Origin: a bacterium ADurb.Bin374
GTDB taxonomy: Bacteria > Riflebacteria > Ozemobacteria > Ozemobacterales > Ozemobacteraceae
Assembly (NCBI GenBank): GCA_002068715.1
Contig: MWAR01000639.1
Span: 1-8,080 of the forward strand
Direction: 5' to 3'
Length of the DNA stretch: 8,080 nt
The translations under genes and the position numbers were made by a program. Below, one piece after another: positions 5,777 to 8,080 of this stretch. The notes beneath the pieces are model-generated. The model ran no database searches, was not told the origin of the DNA, and worked only from the letters and a program-made list of their open reading frames with translations. The first letter of the stretch is position 1; the number at the start of each line of letters is the position of its first letter.

Positions 5777-7444
5777 TCAGAACAGGCGCAGGAACTCGTC
5801 CACGCTTGTCTCCCCGCTCGCGATGAGAGCCAGCGTGCGGTCTTCCAGGGTCGGAATCTCCTGTTTGCGGGCGAACTGATAGAACTCCTGATAACTCTGG
5901 CGGCCGATCATCATGCGCCGCAAGGTCGGCGACGTGGGCAGGAACTCGGTGACGAGCGTGCGGCCGGCGTATCCGGTCTGGTGGCAGGCGTCGCAGCCCA
6001 CGGCCTCGAAGACGCTCGGCTCGGTCGGCAGGTGCATCCGCTCGGCGATTTCCGGCGGAAGCGTTCCGGGCTTCCTGCACTGCGGGCACAGCGTCCGGAT
6101 CAGGCGCTGCGACAGAAAGCCGCAGAGGGAACTGGCGATGACGACGGGGTCCGCGACTTTTTCCAGCAGACGCACGACGCTGCTCGGCGCGTCGTAGGCC
6201 ATGAACGACGTCAGGATCGTCTTCCCGCCCAGCCCGGCAAACGCCAGCTCCTCGGCGATCGGCTGATCGCCAGGATGATCGATGTAGACGACGTCGGGAT
6301 CGAGCAGCAAGGCGAGCTCGAGGCCCTCCTTGATGGTTCCGATGCCGTTCTGGCCGATCTGGATCTGGGTGATCTGGGGAAGGTTCGCCTGGACGGGCTC
6401 TTCGACGGTGACGATTTTCTTCTTTTCGACGTCGAAGCTGCTCAACACGTAGTAATGCGTCGTGGTGCGCCCCGACTCGCGCGGCCCGGTTATATAGAGG
6501 ATGCCATGGTTCGCGTGCACGAACCCGACGATCTCGTCTAGCACCGCCTTGCCGCCCTTGCCGATCTGGATATTGATATTGCTGAAGTCGTTCAGCTTGA
6601 GGATAACCATCTCGCCGTTGACGGTCGGGTAGAACATCGACTGGACGTTCACCCACCGGCCCGAGACCGAGACGCGGAAATGGCCGACGGCCATGACCGG
6701 GGCGGCGCCGCCGCTCGGAACGGGGACCTGCGAGAGCACCTTGAGTTTCGAGATGACTTCCTGGTGGACCTTGATCGGGATCTCGAGTTTGCGCGTCAGG
6801 CAGGAGCAGGTGCGAAACCGGATGATGACACCCTTTTCCGACGGCTCGAAGTGGATGCGGTCGACACGGTTGATGATCGCCTGACCCAGAATATAGTTGA
6901 TGATTTTTTCCGGCGCCTCGAGACCTTTCGGAATACCCCGGTCGCCCTTTTCACCGACTGGCTCCGCCGGCGTGGGCGGCAGGTCGCCGGTCATGCGTTC
7001 GCCCGCGTCGAGCGGCCCGTAGATCGCGGTGTAGGTCTGCTCGAAATCGAACTTCGTGCAGATCGAGACCGACACCTGCATGCTGAGGCGCGCCGCCAGC
7101 GTTTCGATGGCCTCGGACTCGAGCGGATCCACCATGCAGATGTTGAGCTGGTTTCCGGCCTGATACAGCGGCATCAGCCGGAACTCGCGAGCGAACTCGG
7201 CCGGGACGAGCTTCACGGCGGCCGGCTCGACGATGTCGGCGTTCAGGTGGATGAACGAGATGTTGAGCTGGTTTCCGAGCGCCCAGATGATGTCGTCTTC
7301 GGACACGATGCCGAGCTCGGTGAGGGCCGCTCCGAGTTTGAGACCCTTCTCTTTCTGATACCCCAGCGCCTGCTTCAGCTGGTCACCGTTGATCAGATTG
7401 CAATCGATGAGGATATCGCCAAGTCGTTTCTTTTGCGTGCTCAT
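5777..7444 (-). CDS. PilB/GspE-family protein with degenerate ATPase motifs and an MshEN-type c-di-GMP-binding domain
   Basis: This is a PilB/GspE-type extension-ATPase homologue of 555 residues that is probably catalytically dead. The N-terminal domain fits MshEN, a cyclic di-GMP receptor fold: two 24-residue motifs, RLGDILIDCNLI to Q (7-30) and KLGAALTELGIV to Q (36-59), five residues apart; the second has Lys for Arg. The ATPase core is altered at every catalytic site: Walker A is GPRESGRT (320-327) with Arg326 for lysine, Walker B is DPDVVYIDHPGD (382-393) with His390 for the catalytic glutamate, the Asp box is VEEPV, and the His box (406-419) has Lys408 and Met415 instead of histidines. 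The zinc cysteines CPQC (453, 456) and CDAC (484, 487) and TGYAGR remain. The open frame shows no disruption, so function seems kept. The start at ATG 7444 has AGGG six bases upstream; an ATG at 7477 lacks a ribosome site. It likely modulates PilT or another pilus motor. Confidence 0.88.
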   Translation of the reverse strand: MSTQKKRLGDILIDCNLINGDQLKQALGYQKEKGLKLGAALTELGIVSEDDIIWALGNQLNISFIHLNADIVEPAAVKLVPAEFAREFRLMPLYQAGNQLNICMVDPLESEAIETLAARLSMQVSVSICTKFDFEQTYTAIYGPLDAGERMTGDLPPTPAEPVGEKGDRGIPKGLEAPEKIINYILGQAIINRVDRIHFEPSEKGVIIRFRTCSCLTRKLEIPIKVHQEVISKLKVLSQVPVPSGGAAPVMAVGHFRVSVSGRWVNVQSMFYPTVNGEMVILKLNDFSNINIQIGKGGKAVLDEIVGFVHANHGILYITGPRESGRTTTHYYVLSSFDVEKKKIVTVEEPVQANLPQITQIQIGQNGIGTIKEGLELALLLDPDVVYIDHPGDQPIAEELAFAGLGGKTILTSFMAYDAPSSVVRLLEKVADPVVIASSLCGFLSQRLIRTLCPQCRKPGTLPPEIAERMHLPTEPSVFEAVGCDACHQTGYAGRTLVTEFLPTSPTLRRMMIGRQSYQEFYQFARKQEIPTLEDRTLALIASGETSVDEFLRLF

Positions 7445-7453
7445 GGTGTCCCT

Positions 7454-7482
7454 ATTGTATAGAACCGGGGCATGCAAGGCAA
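7454..7482 (-). promoter_or_regulatory. possible promoter of the pilB-like/pilT operon
   Basis: On the minus strand TTGCCT (7482-7477), 17 bases and TACAAT (7459-7454) match four and five of six consensus positions. The site lies between the HU terminator and the start codon at 7444. Transcription would begin only a few bases before that ATG, so the message would be nearly leaderless and lose the AGGG site. The fit is therefore questionable. Confidence 0.35.
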
Positions 7483-7523
7483 CAGAAAGAAAACGGCCGG
7501 CAACCCAGAACGGGTGCCGGCCG
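7483..7523 (-). terminator. intrinsic terminator of the HU gene
   Basis: CGGCCGGC (7494-7501) pairs with 7516-7523. The stem continues through three more G-C pairs (7504-7506 with 7512-7514) past a small bulge, with a five-base loop. On the minus strand the stem is followed by TTTTCTTTCTG. It begins 15 bases after the HU stop codon. Confidence 0.9.
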
Positions 7524-7537
7524 CATGTTTTCGCGTA

Positions 7538-7822
7538 TCAGCGGCGGTTGGTGTTGATGGTTTCCTTCAGATCCTTGCCGGGAACGAAGCGAGCGACGTT
7601 GGTGGCCGGGATCTTGATGGTCTTCTTGGTCTGCGGGTTGATGCCGGTGCGGGCCTTGCGGGTCGCGACCTTGAAGGAGCCGAAGCCGACGAGGCGGACT
7701 TCTTCGTGCTTCCGCATGGCGGTCTTGATGATGTCGAGGGTGGCGTCGAGAGCCTGGGTGGCCTGGGTCTGGGACAGATTGGTGTTCTTGGCGATTTCCC
7801 GCACGAGTTCGATCTTCTTCAC
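7538..7822 (-). CDS. hup: HU/IHF-family DNA-binding protein
   Basis: HU proteins are small dimeric nucleoid proteins that bend and compact DNA. The 94-residue length is typical. The helical N terminus (MKKIELVREIAKNTNLSQTQ), the GFGSF turn (46-50), the DNA-binding arm around residues 55-73 (RKARTGINPQTKKTIKIPA) with the DNA-intercalating proline at 63, and the FVPGKDLKETIN tail are all present. The start is GTG 7822, supported by AGGAGG at 7831-7836 with nine bases of spacing. The gene has its own promoter (7871-7899) and terminator (7483-7523), so it is monocistronic. IHF alpha or beta is less likely, but the family cannot be split with certainty by eye. Confidence 0.95.
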   Translation of the reverse strand: MKKIELVREIAKNTNLSQTQATQALDATLDIIKTAMRKHEEVRLVGFGSFKVATRKARTGINPQTKKTIKIPATNVARFVPGKDLKETINTNRR

Positions 7823-7870
7823 TTGGTGGATCCTCCTGGTAAAAATTGGGGTTTGAGAACTGATGCAACA

Positions 7871-7899
7871 AGCCTACTTATTCGAAACCGGCCTGTCAA
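7871..7899 (-). promoter_or_regulatory. HU gene promoter
   Basis: On the minus strand a consensus TTGACA (7899-7894), 17-base spacer and TAGGCT (7876-7871, three of six) lie upstream of HU. A 14-base A/T-rich block, AAAATATTTTT in the plus sense at about 7910-7920, lies just upstream of the -35 and may act as an UP element. The predicted start near 7864 gives a leader of about 42 bases carrying AGGAGG. Confidence 0.7.
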
Positions 7900-7932
7900 G
7901 GCCCCTTCGAAAATATTTTTCTCCTCGTATCC

Positions 7933-8080
7933 TTAGCGGAGCCGGTTTCGCACGTTCTCGAGCCTCTGGAAGAGCATGGACTGGCGCTCTCGGCTGCTTT
8001 TCAAGCTCTCCGTCAGCCCACTCAGCCGTTCTCTGATCTGCTCGGCCGTCAGACCCTCGGAACCGCCCGCGCTCAAGCGG
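7933..8080 (-). CDS. C-terminal end of an unidentified coiled-coil protein (partial)
   Basis: The minus-strand frame is open from the window edge to TAA at 7935-7933, giving the last 48 residues. The sequence LTAEQIRERLSGLTESLKSS, then RERQSMLFQRLENVRNRLR, is a strongly charged amphipathic helix with leucines at heptad-like spacing, so a coiled coil is likely. Codons are GC-rich at third positions like the neighbours. No domain can be named from this fragment. It ends 33 bases before the HU -35 box and has no obvious terminator. Confidence 0.65.
   Translation of the reverse strand, partial: RLSAGGSEGLTAEQIRERLSGLTESLKSSRERQSMLFQRLENVRNRLR

Noticed and set aside
5339..6541. Plus-strand frame of 400 residues
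   Set aside because: It is antisense to pilT and the PilB-like gene and shows only GC-rich shadow composition.

Overview
The window looks like chromosomal DNA from a GC-rich Gram-negative-type bacterium that makes type IV pili. The evidence is a PilT retraction ATPase next to a PilB/GspE-family protein, a TypA/BipA GTPase and an HU-family DNA-binding protein. Every well-supported protein gene lies on the minus strand. The phylum cannot be fixed from sequence alone. An uncultured lineage (for example a Riflebacteria/Ozemobacteria-like group) is only a guess.

Layout from left to right. Positions 1-680 hold a hairpin and two small plus-strand genes: a secreted one-TPR remnant (146-400) and an unknown 67-residue protein (476-679). 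Both have good ribosome binding sites. Positions 680-935 show no convincing gene. Positions 936-2059 contain no credible protein gene but have the anatomy of one long independent non-coding RNA read on the minus strand. A near-consensus promoter with an A-tract upstream element (2066-2123) leads in, and a textbook intrinsic terminator (936-963) ends it. The predicted first nucleotide opens a 10-bp helix with the 3' end, followed by a second nested long-range helix and many local hairpins. This roughly 1.1-kb RNA, which I cannot assign to a known class, is the most notable item in the window.

Positions 2241-2295 carry a perfect 22-bp inverted repeat just downstream of typA (2314-4140). The typA-pilT gap (4141-4339) holds a weak promoter and a dispersed-repeat-like element built on CACAGAG sequences. 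Positions 4340-7444 are a two-gene operon. Upstream is a PilB/GspE-like protein whose ATPase motifs are all damaged, but whose N-terminal c-di-GMP-binding-type domain and zinc cysteines remain. Twelve nucleotides downstream is an apparently fully active PilT with a proline-rich N-terminal extension. The pair may form a motor in which a catalytically dead, nucleotide-second-messenger-sensing partner modulates the retraction ATPase. Positions 7538-7822 encode an HU protein with its own promoter and intrinsic terminator. The right edge holds the coiled-coil C terminus of an unidentified protein.

The pilus genes, typA, HU and the RNA each have their own control signals, so they are neighbours rather than one pathway. 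The RNA's promoter is the strongest-looking one in the window, which suggests abundant transcription.
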